A DNA stretch of 32,051 nt from Candidatus Gribaldobacteria bacterium (GTDB lineage Bacteria; Patescibacteriota; Minisyncoccia; Minisyncoccales; CG1-02-41-26): positions 1 to 32,051 of the forward strand of contig JAPLWE010000040.1 in the NCBI GenBank assembly GCA_026396705.1. The letters run 5' to 3'. The notes under the pieces were generated by a model that saw only the letters and a list, made by a program, of their open reading frames with translations, was not told where the DNA came from and did no database searches. This document shows positions 1 through 10,105 of the stretch, piece by piece. The position numbers and the translations under genes are program-made. Position 1 is the first letter of the stretch. Every line of letters starts with the position of its first letter.

Positions 1-603
1 ACAGGCATTAAAGCCATTGACGCTATTATTCCCATTGGCCGCGGTCAGCGAGAGCTGATTATTGGCGACCGACAAACCGGCAAAACCGCCTTGGCTATTG
101 ACGCTATTGTTAACCAGAAAGATCAAGATGTTATCTGTGTTTATGTGGCTATTGGCCAAAAGGATTCTAGTGTGGCCAAAACAGTCGCTAAATTAACTGA
201 ATTAGGAGCGCTTGGTCATACGATTGTGGTAGTGGCTTCGGCCTCTGAATCTGCTGCCTTAAATTACATTGCGCCATTTGCTGGTTCAGCAATGGCTGAA
301 TATTTTAAGGACCAAGGCAAAGATGTGTTGATTGTTTATGATGATTTATCAAAGCATGCGGTGTCTTATCGTCAATTGTCGCTATTATTAAGAAGGCCGC
401 CAGGCAGGGAAGCTTATCCTGGGGATATTTTTTATTTGCATTCGCGTTTACTAGAGCGAGCTTGTAAAATAAGCCAAGAAAAGGGGGGTGGCTCAATTAC
501 TGCCTTACCGATTATTGAAACGCAAGCGGGCGATATTTCAGCCTATATCCCCACTAATGTTATTTCCATTACTGATGGGCAAATTTATTTGGAAGGTGAT
601 TAG
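1..603 (+). CDS. atpA: ATP synthase F1 subunit alpha, 5' portion (partial; ends at an in-frame TAG)
   Basis: Open at the window start and read in frame 1. The Walker A motif GDRQTGKT is at 64-87, followed by nucleotide-domain sequence typical of alpha subunits, such as [22 protein letters not shown] and [12 protein letters not shown]. The last residues are [10 protein letters not shown], then TAG at 601-603. In homologues this motif continues with Leu-Phe-Tyr/Asn-x-Gly-Ile-Arg-Pro, and the same reading frame continues exactly so after the stop, so the stop replaces a Leu codon. Alpha forms the non-catalytic nucleotide sites of the F1 hexamer on the cytoplasmic side of the membrane. Its Arg finger lies downstream of the stop, so a product ending here could not complete the catalytic sites. 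The gene identity is certain; whether the stop is real, a sequencing error or strain variation is not known. Confidence 0.93.
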   Translation, partial: TGIKAIDAIIPIGRGQRELIIGDRQTGKTALAIDAIVNQKDQDVICVYVAIGQKDSSVAKTVAKLTELGALGHTIVVVASASESAALNYIAPFAGSAMAEYFKDQGKDVLIVYDDLSKHAVSYRQLSLLLRRPPGREAYPGDIFYLHSRLLERACKISQEKGGGSITALPIIETQAGDISAYIPTNVISITDGQIYLEGD

Positions 604-627
604 TTTTACCAAGGTATTAGGCCAGCT

Positions 628-1062
628 TTGAATGTTGGCTTGTCAGTTTCTAGAGTAGGATCAGTTGCTCAAATTAAAGCTATGAAAAAGGTGGCCGGCA
701 AGTTACGGTTAGAATTAGCGCAATTTCGTGAATTAGCCGCTTTTGTGCAGTTTGCTTCTGACTTAGATAAATCTACTCAAGCGCAAATTGAGCGAGGTAT
801 GCGCCTGACCGAAATTCTCAAGCAAGAACAATATTGCCCCATGCCAGTGGAGCGCCAGGTAGCTATTTTATATGCGGCAGTTAACGGATTTTTAGATGAC
901 ATTGCCTTAGACAGAATTAAAGATTTTGAAATTGGCTTATTGGAATATTTAGACAATCAGAGCCAAACCGCTTTGCAATCCATTAAAGAAACCAAAGACA
1001 TCACCGAACAAACCGAACAAGAATTAAAGAATTTAATTGGCGAATATAAAAAGATTTTCTAA
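628..1062 (+). CDS. atpA: ATP synthase F1 subunit alpha, 3' portion (same frame as the upstream part, beyond the TAG)
   Basis: This stretch continues atpA in the same frame. It begins right after the stop with [19 protein letters not shown], which contains the SxSRVG segment carrying the alpha Arg finger, and ends with the helical C-terminal domain of about 120 residues. The first ATG after the stop is at 628, but no ribosome-binding sequence precedes it, so independent translation from 628 is unlikely to restore function. The simplest reading is one gene, 1-1062, broken by a single T-to-A change (TTG to TAG) or by an error. The sequence after the stop is fully conserved and has no further lesion, which argues that any inactivation is very recent. 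atpG follows after 6 bases. Confidence 0.88.
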   Translation: MNVGLSVSRVGSVAQIKAMKKVAGKLRLELAQFRELAAFVQFASDLDKSTQAQIERGMRLTEILKQEQYCPMPVERQVAILYAAVNGFLDDIALDRIKDFEIGLLEYLDNQSQTALQSIKETKDITEQTEQELKNLIGEYKKIF

Positions 1063-1068
1063 ATAATT

Positions 1069-3419
<2,351 letters not shown>

Positions 3420-3428
3420 TTGTTTGTT

Positions 3429-3869
3429 ATGGACAAAATAAAATTCAAAATTGTTACACCCGAACGGGTGGTTTATGAAAGCGAAGTTGATCAGGCAACC
3501 ATACCAACTGCTCAAGGAGAAATAACTGTTTTGCCTAACCATATTCCTTTAGTAGGTGTTTTGAGACCGGGCGAATTAATGATTAAAAAAGGCAAAGAGG
3601 AGATTACTATGGCGGTTTCTGGCGGAATGATTGAAGTGACTAAAAATATGATAGTTATTTTGGCTGACACAGCCGAGCAAGCTCATGAGATTGATGAGCA
3701 AAGAGCAAAAGAAGCCAAAGACCGCGCCCTAAAACTGATGAGTGAAAAAAATAGGGAAGATGTTGACTATACCGGCTTGGCTATACAAATAGAAAAAGAG
3801 CTAGCCCGGCTAAAAGTTGCCCGAAGACACAAAGGTAGCGCGCCTTTCCAAATGCCAGTTAATAATTAA
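3429..3869 (+). CDS. atpC: ATP synthase F1 subunit epsilon
   Basis: A 146-residue protein starting at ATG 3429; a TTG nine bases upstream is possible but falls at the edge of the inverted repeat and adds nothing conserved. The N-terminal beta-sandwich is typical: FKIVTPERVVYESEVDQ, then GEITVLPNHIPLVGVLRPGE and AVSGGMIEV. A two-helix C-terminal domain follows (EIDEQRAKEAKDRAL and ARLKVARRH). Epsilon joins gamma to the c-ring and can inhibit ATP hydrolysis. It is the last atp gene here. There is no well-placed ribosome-binding site, and the bases where one would sit are occupied by the right arm of the repeat. A perfect 18-bp AT palindrome (3859-3876) covers the stop codon. Confidence 0.95.
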   Translation: MDKIKFKIVTPERVVYESEVDQATIPTAQGEITVLPNHIPLVGVLRPGELMIKKGKEEITMAVSGGMIEVTKNMIVILADTAEQAHEIDEQRAKEAKDRALKLMSEKNREDVDYTGLAIQIEKELARLKVARRHKGSAPFQMPVNN

Positions 3870-3884
3870 TTATTAATAATTTTT

Positions 3885-4295
3885 ATGCACACTTGCCATT
3901 ATTTAGTTTTTCGTTGTATGGATTTTCGTATTAAGCCGAGCATTTTGAGCAGTTTATTAAAAGATGTTGGAATTGAGGAGGGCGATTATGATTTGGTTTC
4001 TTGCGCTGGCTCGGCCAAGGACTTGTTGGGGAACGAGACGGAGAGAGATTTTTTGTTAAAACAAATCACTTTATCGCAAAAACTTCACCAAACAAAAAAC
4101 ATCGTGGTTTTATATCATGACAACTGCGGCGCCTATGGGATAGCTGACCCAGTAGAGGAGGTAACCACCCAACAAGCCGATTTAGCTAAAATTAAAGCCA
4201 TTGTCACTGAACAATTTCCTGAAACGCAATTTAGAGCTTTTATTGTTAAGGGTGTTCCTAGAGACGATTTATGGCTAGAAAAAAAGATTATCTAG
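3885..4295 (+). CDS. small beta-carbonic-anhydrase-like zinc protein
   Basis: A 136-residue cytoplasmic protein. It has the zinc-site pattern of beta-carbonic anhydrases: Cys11-Met-Asp13-Phe-Arg15 (CxDxR) near the N-terminus and His78-x-x-Cys81 in YHDNCGAYG. SCAGSAKDLLG occupies the place of the SxxGN-type strand. Classical beta enzymes have about 180-220 residues, so this is a minimal version and may bind zinc without hydrating CO2 efficiently. It begins 15 bases after atpC with no promoter visible between, so it is probably cotranscribed with the ATP synthase, and a terminator follows at 4312. A link to pH or bicarbonate supply is inference only. The fold assignment rests on the metal ligands and their spacing. 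Confidence 0.7.
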   Translation: MHTCHYLVFRCMDFRIKPSILSSLLKDVGIEEGDYDLVSCAGSAKDLLGNETERDFLLKQITLSQKLHQTKNIVVLYHDNCGAYGIADPVEEVTTQQADLAKIKAIVTEQFPETQFRAFIVKGVPRDDLWLEKKII

Positions 4296-4311
4296 GCTAT
4301 GTAATTTTAAG

Positions 4312-4341
4312 AACACGATCGTCTAAGGCGACCGTGTTTTT
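4312..4341 (+). terminator. rho-independent terminator of the atp operon
   Basis: A 12-bp stem with one A/C mismatch and one G-U pair (left arm 4312-4323 from AACACG, right arm ending CCGTGTT at 4338), a UAA loop and a run of T to 4341. It lies 17 bases after the carbonic-anhydrase-like gene. Confidence 0.85.
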
Positions 4342-4395
4342 GAATAATTTGTTTAATTTTTATCCACAAAATTGATCCTTGTTTCTTAAATTTTG

Positions 4396-4404
4396 TGTTA
4401 AAAT
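4396..4404 (+). promoter_or_regulatory. extended -10 promoter, probable leaderless start of the repeat protein
   Basis: TG-T-TAAAAT matches the extended -10 form (TGnTATAAT). The ATG at 4412 begins 8 bases after the box, where transcription would start, so the mRNA would have essentially no leader. The possible -35 elements (TTGATC 4372-4377, TTGTTT 4379-4384) are badly spaced. Confidence 0.55.
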
Positions 4405-4411
4405 TAATTTA

Positions 4412-7114
4412 ATGAAAATAAGAATATTTATTTTAATAATTCTGGCCACCTTTTTTTGTCTGATTAATGCTGGTAGCGTTTTGGCGACCTGGGATGGAAA
4501 CCCTTATGATGCTGGCGAAACCCTAAACCCAGAATGTACTCCAACCGATCCTTTATGCAATGTTTTGATTCCAAACTATTGGAAACTCTCGGGCAATAAT
4601 TTATCGGTCACCTCAACTAGTTATTTAGTGGGTATTGGCACAACTACTCCAGCTTATAGATTAACTGTGCAGGCGGTTAGTAGTTCTACGCCAGCTTTTG
4701 TTTTATTAAACGAAAATGGATCGGTTGGCTCAATCCAGATGCGAACTGGGGGGATTGGTTTAAATAATATTTTTATTGGCGCTAATTCTGGCCAATATAA
4801 TTTAAGCACAGATTTTTTAACCGGGCATAATAATACATCTTTGGGTTATCAAGCTTTGGCTGCTAATACAACGGGTTATGGTAATACAGCCATGGGGTTT
4901 CAATCTTTATATACTAATCCTGATGGATATCAAAATACAGCTTTTGGCCAATATGCTATGCGTGGCAATACTAGTGGTTTCAGCAATACGGCTGTTGGCC
5001 ATAATGCTATGGCTTATGGCACAACTGGTACTTTGAATACGGCTGTGGGGGTAGATGCTTTAAGCGATGTGAATACCGGTAGTTATAATACTGCTATTGG
5101 CGCTGACACTTTGTATTACAATACTTCTGGCAAACACAATACAGCTCTTGGTAGTGGAGCCTTATTGAAAAATACTATTGGTAACTATAACATTGCTACG
5201 GGTAGAGCTGCTTTAGAAATGAATGTCTCTGGCTCCAGCAATACCGCCAATGGTTATTACTCTCTCTTTGGCAATACAGTTGGGGTGTCTAACTCTGGTT
5301 TTGGGCGCGCTACACTTTTTAATCAAAGTACTGGTTCTTTCAATGTGGCTATGGGTGAGGGTGCTGGTTATGGAGTTAGTGGCGCTTCTGTTTTTTCAAG
5401 TAGCACGCTTGTGGGTTATCAAGCGGGCTATGGCTTAACTACTGGAAATGGTAATGTTTTGCTTGGTTATCAGGCAGGATATACTGTGTCCGCTGGCGGA
5501 TTAAATACTTTTATTGGCTATCAGGCTGGGGCAAGCACAACGGTATCTAGTAGTGGTAATGGATTTTTTGGAAACAGCGCCGGTTTTGCAAGTAATGGTG
5601 ATAGCAATTACTTTATTGGGGAAAATTCAGGATATAACAACATTGGTAATAATAATTATTTTATTGGCAATTCGGGCGTAGGCTACAATAATATTGGAGA
5701 TGATAATTATTTGATTGGCGACGCGGCTGGTTGGATGAACTCAGGGAGTGATATATATGCTTTCGGCAATTCAGCGGCTTGGTTAAATACTGGTGGCAAT
5801 AGCTATATTATCGGAGATGCCGCTGGCTTTAACAATGCAGGCAATGACACCTACCTTTTCGGAGATGCTACTGGCTACAATAACACAGGAAATGATAGTT
5901 ATTTGATTGGCGACGCTGCTGGTTATAATAACACAGGAGCTAATAATTATTTTATTGGAAGCCACGCTGGTTATAATAACGCCACAGGAAGTTCTAATTA
6001 TTTTTTTGGCGATGTTGCTGGATATGCAAATACAGGAAATAATAATTACATGATAGGTAATCTTGCTGGGTATAGCAACGATGGAAGCTATAATTATATA
6101 TTTGGCACTAGCGCTGGGTATAACAACGCAGGAGATCGTAATATTATTTTCGGAGAGAATGTTGGGTATAATAATACAGGAGATTATAATATATTAATTG
6201 GTAGGCAAAATGGCTATGACAATACTGGGGACTACAATGTTTTTATTGGTATTGATGCTGGATACACAAACACTTCTGGGGCTGACAATTTATTTTTGGG
6301 CTATAACGCTGGATATTCAAACGCCACTGGCTCAAGGAATGTATTCTTGGGATATGAAGCTGGTTACAATGAAATAGGAGATAATAGGCTTTATATATCC
6401 AATAGTTCTACAACTCTGCCTTTAATTTATGGTGTTTTTTCAACCACTAGCACAGCAAGTAGCACTATAACTTTTAATGGAAAGGTGGGTATTGGAAATT
6501 CCAACCCAACTCATTTACTTACTATGGAGGCTGTTGGTGGGGGTTATTACGATGAAAATGCCAATACTTGGGTGGATGCATCTTCTATTAGATGGAAAGA
6601 AAATATAAAGCCAATTGAGAATGCTTTAGACAAAGTTTTGAGTCTGCAAGGAGTAACCTATGATTGGAAAAAAGAATATGGTAATAAGCATAGTCTTGGT
6701 TTTATTGCTGAAGATGTTGGCAAGATTGTGCCCGAGGTTGTTAGCTGGAGCTCAACTGAACCGGGTTATGCAGATGGTATATCCTATGGAGAGTTAACAG
6801 CTTTACTGGTTCAAGCAATAAAAGAGCAACAAGTAAAGATTACGGATGATTTTAATTATTTAAGTGGGAAAATAGATGGAGAGGTCTCTGCGGTTAAAGA
6901 ATTTTTTGTAGAAAAAATTACTGCTATGGTTGGTGATTTTAAGAAAATAAAAACTGATTCTATGGAAATGAAAGACGCCTCAACCGGTGAAATATATTGC
7001 GTTACTATTGAAAATGGAGAATGGAAAAAAGTTAAAGGCGAATGTTTAGCGCAAACAACGGATACTTTAGGGGTTGAGCCACAAATTGAAGAAGAAGCTC
7101 CTGTTATTAATTAA
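4412..7114 (+). CDS. secreted Asn/Gly-rich repeat protein with C-terminal endosialidase-type (peptidase S74) chaperone
   Basis: A 900-residue protein from ATG 4412; an upstream TTG at 4379 would spoil the signal peptide. The signal peptide is MKIRIFILIILATFFCLINA, with likely cleavage near SVLA-T. Residues of about 130-330 carry YadA/tail-fibre-like units of the form NTAxGxxAL. Residues of about 380-690 hold at least 15 units of 18-20 residues resembling AGYNNTGDNNYFIG. The C-terminus has SSIRWKENIKPI, with Ser724 and Lys729 spaced as the catalytic Ser-Lys pair of phage endosialidase chaperones, then LGFIAEDVGKIVPE and a helical end. Such domains trimerise fibres and then cut themselves off. 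This is probably a long trimeric surface or secreted fibre. It has its own promoter; the next gene follows 24 bases on and is probably its partner. Confidence 0.85.
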   Translation: MKIRIFILIILATFFCLINAGSVLATWDGNPYDAGETLNPECTPTDPLCNVLIPNYWKLSGNNLSVTSTSYLVGIGTTTPAYRLTVQAVSSSTPAFVLLNENGSVGSIQMRTGGIGLNNIFIGANSGQYNLSTDFLTGHNNTSLGYQALAANTTGYGNTAMGFQSLYTNPDGYQNTAFGQYAMRGNTSGFSNTAVGHNAMAYGTTGTLNTAVGVDALSDVNTGSYNTAIGADTLYYNTSGKHNTALGSGALLKNTIGNYNIATGRAALEMNVSGSSNTANGYYSLFGNTVGVSNSGFGRATLFNQSTGSFNVAMGEGAGYGVSGASVFSSSTLVGYQAGYGLTTGNGNVLLGYQAGYTVSAGGLNTFIGYQAGASTTVSSSGNGFFGNSAGFASNGDSNYFIGENSGYNNIGNNNYFIGNSGVGYNNIGDDNYLIGDAAGWMNSGSDIYAFGNSAAWLNTGGNSYIIGDAAGFNNAGNDTYLFGDATGYNNTGNDSYLIGDAAGYNNTGANNYFIGSHAGYNNATGSSNYFFGDVAGYANTGNNNYMIGNLAGYSNDGSYNYIFGTSAGYNNAGDRNIIFGENVGYNNTGDYNILIGRQNGYDNTGDYNVFIGIDAGYTNTSGADNLFLGYNAGYSNATGSRNVFLGYEAGYNEIGDNRLYISNSSTTLPLIYGVFSTTSTASSTITFNGKVGIGNSNPTHLLTMEAVGGGYYDENANTWVDASSIRWKENIKPIENALDKVLSLQGVTYDWKKEYGNKHSLGFIAEDVGKIVPEVVSWSSTEPGYADGISYGELTALLVQAIKEQQVKITDDFNYLSGKIDGEVSAVKEFFVEKITAMVGDFKKIKTDSMEMKDASTGEIYCVTIENGEWKKVKGECLAQTTDTLGVEPQIEEEAPVIN

Positions 7115-7138
7115 CTTTAATTTTTTGTATAAGAAAAT

Positions 7139-8878
7139 ATGATAAGACACTTAAAAACATTCATTTTTGTAATGGCTGTTTTTTTTGTTCCAACTTTTTG
7201 TCTTGCTTCAGTGGATGTTGGCACCGTTAACTCTACAAATAAGTATGCTTGGGGAGAAAATATGGGTTGGATAAATTTTGCTCCTACTGATAATTCTGGT
7301 TATGCTGGTATCACAATTACAAAAACTGCTATAACCGGATATGCTTGGAGCCCTCAATATGGCTGGATAAATTTTAATCCAACTAACTCGGGACAGGGTG
7401 TTTTAAATAATTGTTCAGGCGAGCTTAGCGGATATGCTTGGGTTTCTGAATTGGGTTGGTTGAATATGTCGGGGGTGGTAATAAATTCTGCTGGAAAATT
7501 TACTGGCGCAGCTGGAGCAACCAGCACAACTGTGGGTAGAGTTAATTTTGATTGTGATAATTGCAATGTAATAACAGATTGGAGGCCAATATGCTCAACC
7601 ATACAGCAAAGTAGTAATGGAGCTGTAATAATAATTTATCCAACAAGTAGCAGCACCCCGCAGGCGCAAGATCAATTTCCTATAATTGCGACCACCACAA
7701 CAAGCGCTACCACGACTAATATAATAAGCGCGACTACTACCATAATAAGCCCGATTACTATCATAGCAAGCGCAACTACGGTTGTGGCTCCACAGCAGCA
7801 ACAGCCCAACCAGCCAGCTGTAGTGGTCGTTAATAAGGAAAAGCCGACCTATGATAATAACACTAAAGATTCCAGTGCCACTAAGGAAAAGCAAAGCTTT
7901 TTTAGCATGATTCAAGAGGTTGCTCAAAATAATTTTATCAAAATAATTTCTTTGTTTGGGCTAATGCTCGGAATTGCATCGTTAATTTTAAGTTTTTTAA
8001 TTAGCCCTATTTATTTCGAAGATTTGCGGCTTTTGGCTTCTAAAGCCTGGGATTTTTTTCCTGTTATCTTGGGATTAAAGAAAAAGCCTAAAAACCCCTG
8101 GGGCACTGTTTATGATAGCGTTACAAAGCAACCACTAGATCCAGCATATGTTCTGCTACAAGATGTTAATGGCCAAGAGTTAAAAGACGCAATAACCGAC
8201 CTAGACGGAAGATATGGCTTTTTGGCTGAACCGGGAAACTATAAACTTACCGTCAATAAAAGTAACTATATTTTTCCTTCACAAAAGCTTAATGGGCAGG
8301 TCAATGATGAAATTTATGATAATTTATATTTTGGCGGCTCAATAGCTTTAGGGTTAGAACAAGGAGTTATAGCTAACAATATTCCTATGGACTCGATAGG
8401 TTTTGATTGGAATGAGTTTGCTAAAAGAGACAAAAAGCTAATGAAATTTTACTCTAATACCGATAGGATATTTAATTCGACCATCTCCATAGCTATTTTT
8501 GCCCTTGGATTTATTTTTTCTTTAATAGTTGTTTTACTTAGCCATCATACATATAATATTATTATTTTTTCTTTATACATTATTATTTCAATCGCTAATA
8601 TTATAGGAATGAAGCCTAAATTTACAGGCAGAATAACTGACGCAGAAACAAACGAACCCTTCTCTTTTGCTATACTAAAAATATTTTCAGCTTCAAGTGG
8701 CAAAGAGCTTTTTAAGAAAGTATGCGATAAAGTAGGAAGATATTATTGTTTAGTGTCCCCGGGCAAATATATTATTAAGATAGACAAAAAAAATATAGAC
8801 GGCACTTATTCATTTGTTTATGCATCTTCAGAGATTAATGCAAAAAAGGGGATTGTAAGAAAGCATTTTAAGATTTAG
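7139..8878 (+). CDS. membrane-anchored surface protein with Trp/Gly repeats and carboxypeptidase-regulatory-like domains
   Basis: A 579-residue protein of unknown function. A signal peptide (residues 1-23) is followed by three YAWGENMGWINF-like units at about residues 36-110, a motif often seen in envelope proteins of CPR bacteria. Cys91 and a cluster at 139-151 (CDNC, PIC) may form disulfides. A Thr/Ser/Ile-rich linker (about 155-215) leads to a membrane span at 266-290. Then comes a beta-sandwich like the carboxypeptidase regulatory domain (320-375, WGTVYDSVTKQPLDPAYVLL and DLDGRYGF), two more spans (448-468, 472-490) and a second sandwich (494-579). Predicted topology puts the Trp repeats outside and both sandwiches inside, which is unusual for that domain. 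It lies 24 bases after the fibre gene and ends at a terminator. Confidence 0.72.
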   Translation: MIRHLKTFIFVMAVFFVPTFCLASVDVGTVNSTNKYAWGENMGWINFAPTDNSGYAGITITKTAITGYAWSPQYGWINFNPTNSGQGVLNNCSGELSGYAWVSELGWLNMSGVVINSAGKFTGAAGATSTTVGRVNFDCDNCNVITDWRPICSTIQQSSNGAVIIIYPTSSSTPQAQDQFPIIATTTTSATTTNIISATTTIISPITIIASATTVVAPQQQQPNQPAVVVVNKEKPTYDNNTKDSSATKEKQSFFSMIQEVAQNNFIKIISLFGLMLGIASLILSFLISPIYFEDLRLLASKAWDFFPVILGLKKKPKNPWGTVYDSVTKQPLDPAYVLLQDVNGQELKDAITDLDGRYGFLAEPGNYKLTVNKSNYIFPSQKLNGQVNDEIYDNLYFGGSIALGLEQGVIANNIPMDSIGFDWNEFAKRDKKLMKFYSNTDRIFNSTISIAIFALGFIFSLIVVLLSHHTYNIIIFSLYIIISIANIIGMKPKFTGRITDAETNEPFSFAILKIFSASSGKELFKKVCDKVGRYYCLVSPGKYIIKIDKKNIDGTYSFVYASSEINAKKGIVRKHFKI

Positions 8879-8890
8879 AAAGATATAAAC

Positions 8891-8920
8891 AAAAAACGCT
8901 GGATTGATTCAGTGTTTTTT
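8891..8920. terminator. bidirectional terminator between convergent genes
   Basis: An 11-bp stem, AAAAAACGCTG (8891-8901) against CAGTGTTTTTT (8910-8920), with an 8-base loop. The A-run and T-run let it end both the + strand surface-protein transcript and the - strand operon. Confidence 0.85.
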
Positions 8921-8941
8921 GAATGCTTTGTTTATTTTTTA

Positions 8942-9364
8942 TTAGATATCATCTTGTGTGCCAAGATAGTCTTCCATTAGCTTCACATCATCTATATCTT
9001 TTTGGCGGATATCTTTATCTGTTAGCCAGCTTCGTTTGGCGTTTAATAAAAATTGCACGGTGTTGTATCTAACGCTGTCTATAACAACTGACTGTTCTAA
9101 AAGATTATCAAAATACCAAGTTTTGCCCAGCACAGTCCAGCTAGTCATAATTTCTAAGAGGTCGCTTGTTAGTATTTCTCGCTCACGCTTTATTTCTTTT
9201 TTAAAACGGCTATCCAAGGCCAGCTCCTGATATTTTTCTGGAGTTGCAACCACATCAATGTCATGGCTCTCGCGAAGCTTTAAAGCATTCAAAATGCCCG
9301 AGCCAATAACAATAGCATTATCGGGCGTTAAGTCCATTTCATTTAGCTTGCTTTTTATTTCCAT
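8942..9364 (-). CDS. nucleotidyltransferase-fold protein
   Basis: A 140-residue protein. The pattern IVIGSG (Gly21-Ser22) followed 13 residues later by HDIDVV (Asp35, Asp37) is the GS...DxD signature of the polymerase-beta-like nucleotidyltransferase superfamily. The rest is helical, with no recognisable partner domain. Family members transfer nucleotides to proteins, RNA or small molecules; the substrate here cannot be told. It is the last gene of the - strand cluster, 13 bases after the deoxyribosyltransferase-like gene, and ends at the bidirectional terminator. No HEPN partner is adjacent, unlike the MntA-HepT pair at 25687. The ATG at 9364 has no Shine-Dalgarno. Confidence 0.65.
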   Translation of the reverse strand: MEIKSKLNEMDLTPDNAIVIGSGILNALKLRESHDIDVVATPEKYQELALDSRFKKEIKREREILTSDLLEIMTSWTVLGKTWYFDNLLEQSVVIDSVRYNTVQFLLNAKRSWLTDKDIRQKDIDDVKLMEDYLGTQDDI

Positions 9365-9377
9365 AATCTGTGATGCG

Positions 9378-9791
9378 CTATTTAACTAAAGATAAATCTT
9401 CATTGATAATCACTGGTTTGACTGCTTCAATTTCTGATTGGCAATAAGGCATTTCGGGTATGGGGTGGTAAAGAAAGATTTTTTGATCCAAGACATGGGC
9501 AAAACCGATTTCCATCAGAGTATTGCCGCCGATATAATTTTTAATGCCGTGTTTATCAAGATTCATTACCAAAACAGCGTCCGCTACCTGCATCATCCGC
9601 CAAAATTCTCTGATGGCGTCCATATTGTTTTTTTGACGAAGCTTGATGACCTCTTTTTCTTCATCGGTTTTTCCAATAAAAGCAGTAGCTAATTTTGTAA
9701 CAAAAGCGTCATGCCCAAGCTTAATAAGCTCGTCGCGAGCCTCCATCATTTTTTCTGTATATTGCATACTGCCAATAACGCCTATTTTCAT
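9378..9791 (-). CDS. nucleoside 2-deoxyribosyltransferase-like protein
   Basis: A 137-residue protein. I start it at the ATG ending at 9791 (MKIGVIGSMQYTEKM). A longer frame running to 9956 only translates the GC-rich hairpin island and shows no family sequence. MKIGVIGSM at the N-terminus, ADAVLVMN in the middle and YIGGNTLMEIGFAHVLDQKI near the end match the Rossmann-like fold of the NDT family, in which the Glu of the TxxEIG segment is the nucleophile (here Glu in TLMEIG). These enzymes cleave or exchange bases on deoxynucleosides, or hydrolyse nucleotides. It is preceded by tRNA-Leu and the hairpin island and followed by a nucleotidyltransferase-fold gene, so a nucleotide-related role for the pair is plausible. 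Confidence 0.68.
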   Translation of the reverse strand: MKIGVIGSMQYTEKMMEARDELIKLGHDAFVTKLATAFIGKTDEEKEVIKLRQKNNMDAIREFWRMMQVADAVLVMNLDKHGIKNYIGGNTLMEIGFAHVLDQKIFLYHPIPEMPYCQSEIEAVKPVIINEDLSLVK

Positions 9792-9800
9792 AAGATAAAT

Positions 9801-9827
9801 AATTTTGTGCCGAAGGTGGGAGTCGGC
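9801..9827. repeat. degenerate copy of the tRNA-Leu 3' end
   Basis: The segment GTGCCGAAGGTGGGAGTCG (9807-9825) matches the tRNA-Leu 3' end GTGCCGAGGGAGGGACTCG (9979-9997) at 16 of 19 bases in direct orientation, and both are preceded by AATTTT. Together they bracket the GC-rich island, as attL/attR-like repeats of a tRNA-targeting element would. That origin is inference. Confidence 0.5.
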
Positions 9828-9956
9828 CTCGCCTCTCGTCCGCTCGTCAGCGGGCTCGGGCTGGCCACCGCCTCGCGGTTTCGCCTTCTGGCGAAACATC
9901 GCTCCGCCGTTCTCGTCCCTCGCGCAAGGCAAGCAGTTGCCTTGCTCCTCGTACAC
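9828..9956. other. GC-rich hairpin island between tRNA-Leu and the downstream gene
   Basis: About 130 bp far richer in GC than its surroundings. It contains two perfect hairpins, GTTTCGCC-ttct-GGCGAAAC (9878-9897) and GCAAGGCAA-gcag-TTGCCTTGC (9924-9945). No credible gene is seen on either strand. It could be an RNA, an integration remnant or a mobile palindromic element. A similar GC-rich hairpin-rich patch lies at 27323-27409. Confidence 0.6.
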
Positions 9957-9976
9957 AAAAATTACTTTATAATTTT

Positions 9977-10062
9977 TGGTGCCGAGGGAGGGACTCGAAC
10001 CCTCACGGCCTTGCGACCATACGATTTTGAGTCGTACGTGTAAACCATTCCACCACCTCGGC
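9977..10062 (-). tRNA. tRNA-Leu (anticodon CAA)
   Basis: On the - strand the acceptor stem GCCGAGG pairs with CCTCGGC, followed by discriminator A and an encoded CCA (last bases at 9977-9979). The anticodon stem is TACGA/TCGTA around the loop CTCAAAA, which gives anticodon CAA and decoding of UUG. A long variable arm around GGTCGCAAGGCC marks a class II tRNA, and the T-arm is GAGGGTTCGAGTCCCTC. The length is 86. It lies between relA and a GC-rich island on the same strand. Confidence 0.96.
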
Positions 10063-10105
10063 GATACATTCTTATCTTACAATAAATTTTGTTTTGTTCA
10101 AGGCG

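Noticed and set aside
601-603. Reassignment of TAG to an amino acid in this organism
   Set aside because: Several genes in the window end in TAG at the expected family length or just before another gene (4295, 8878, 31228), so TAG is an ordinary stop here.
5580-6380. Regularly spaced DNA repeats resembling CRISPR
   Set aside because: They are in-frame codon-level repeats of the Asn/Gly-rich protein, with no constant repeat and unique spacers and no cas genes.
9792-9956. N-terminal extension of the deoxyribosyltransferase-like protein to 192 residues
   Set aside because: The extra 55 residues only translate the GC-rich hairpin island; family sequence begins at the ATG ending at 9791.
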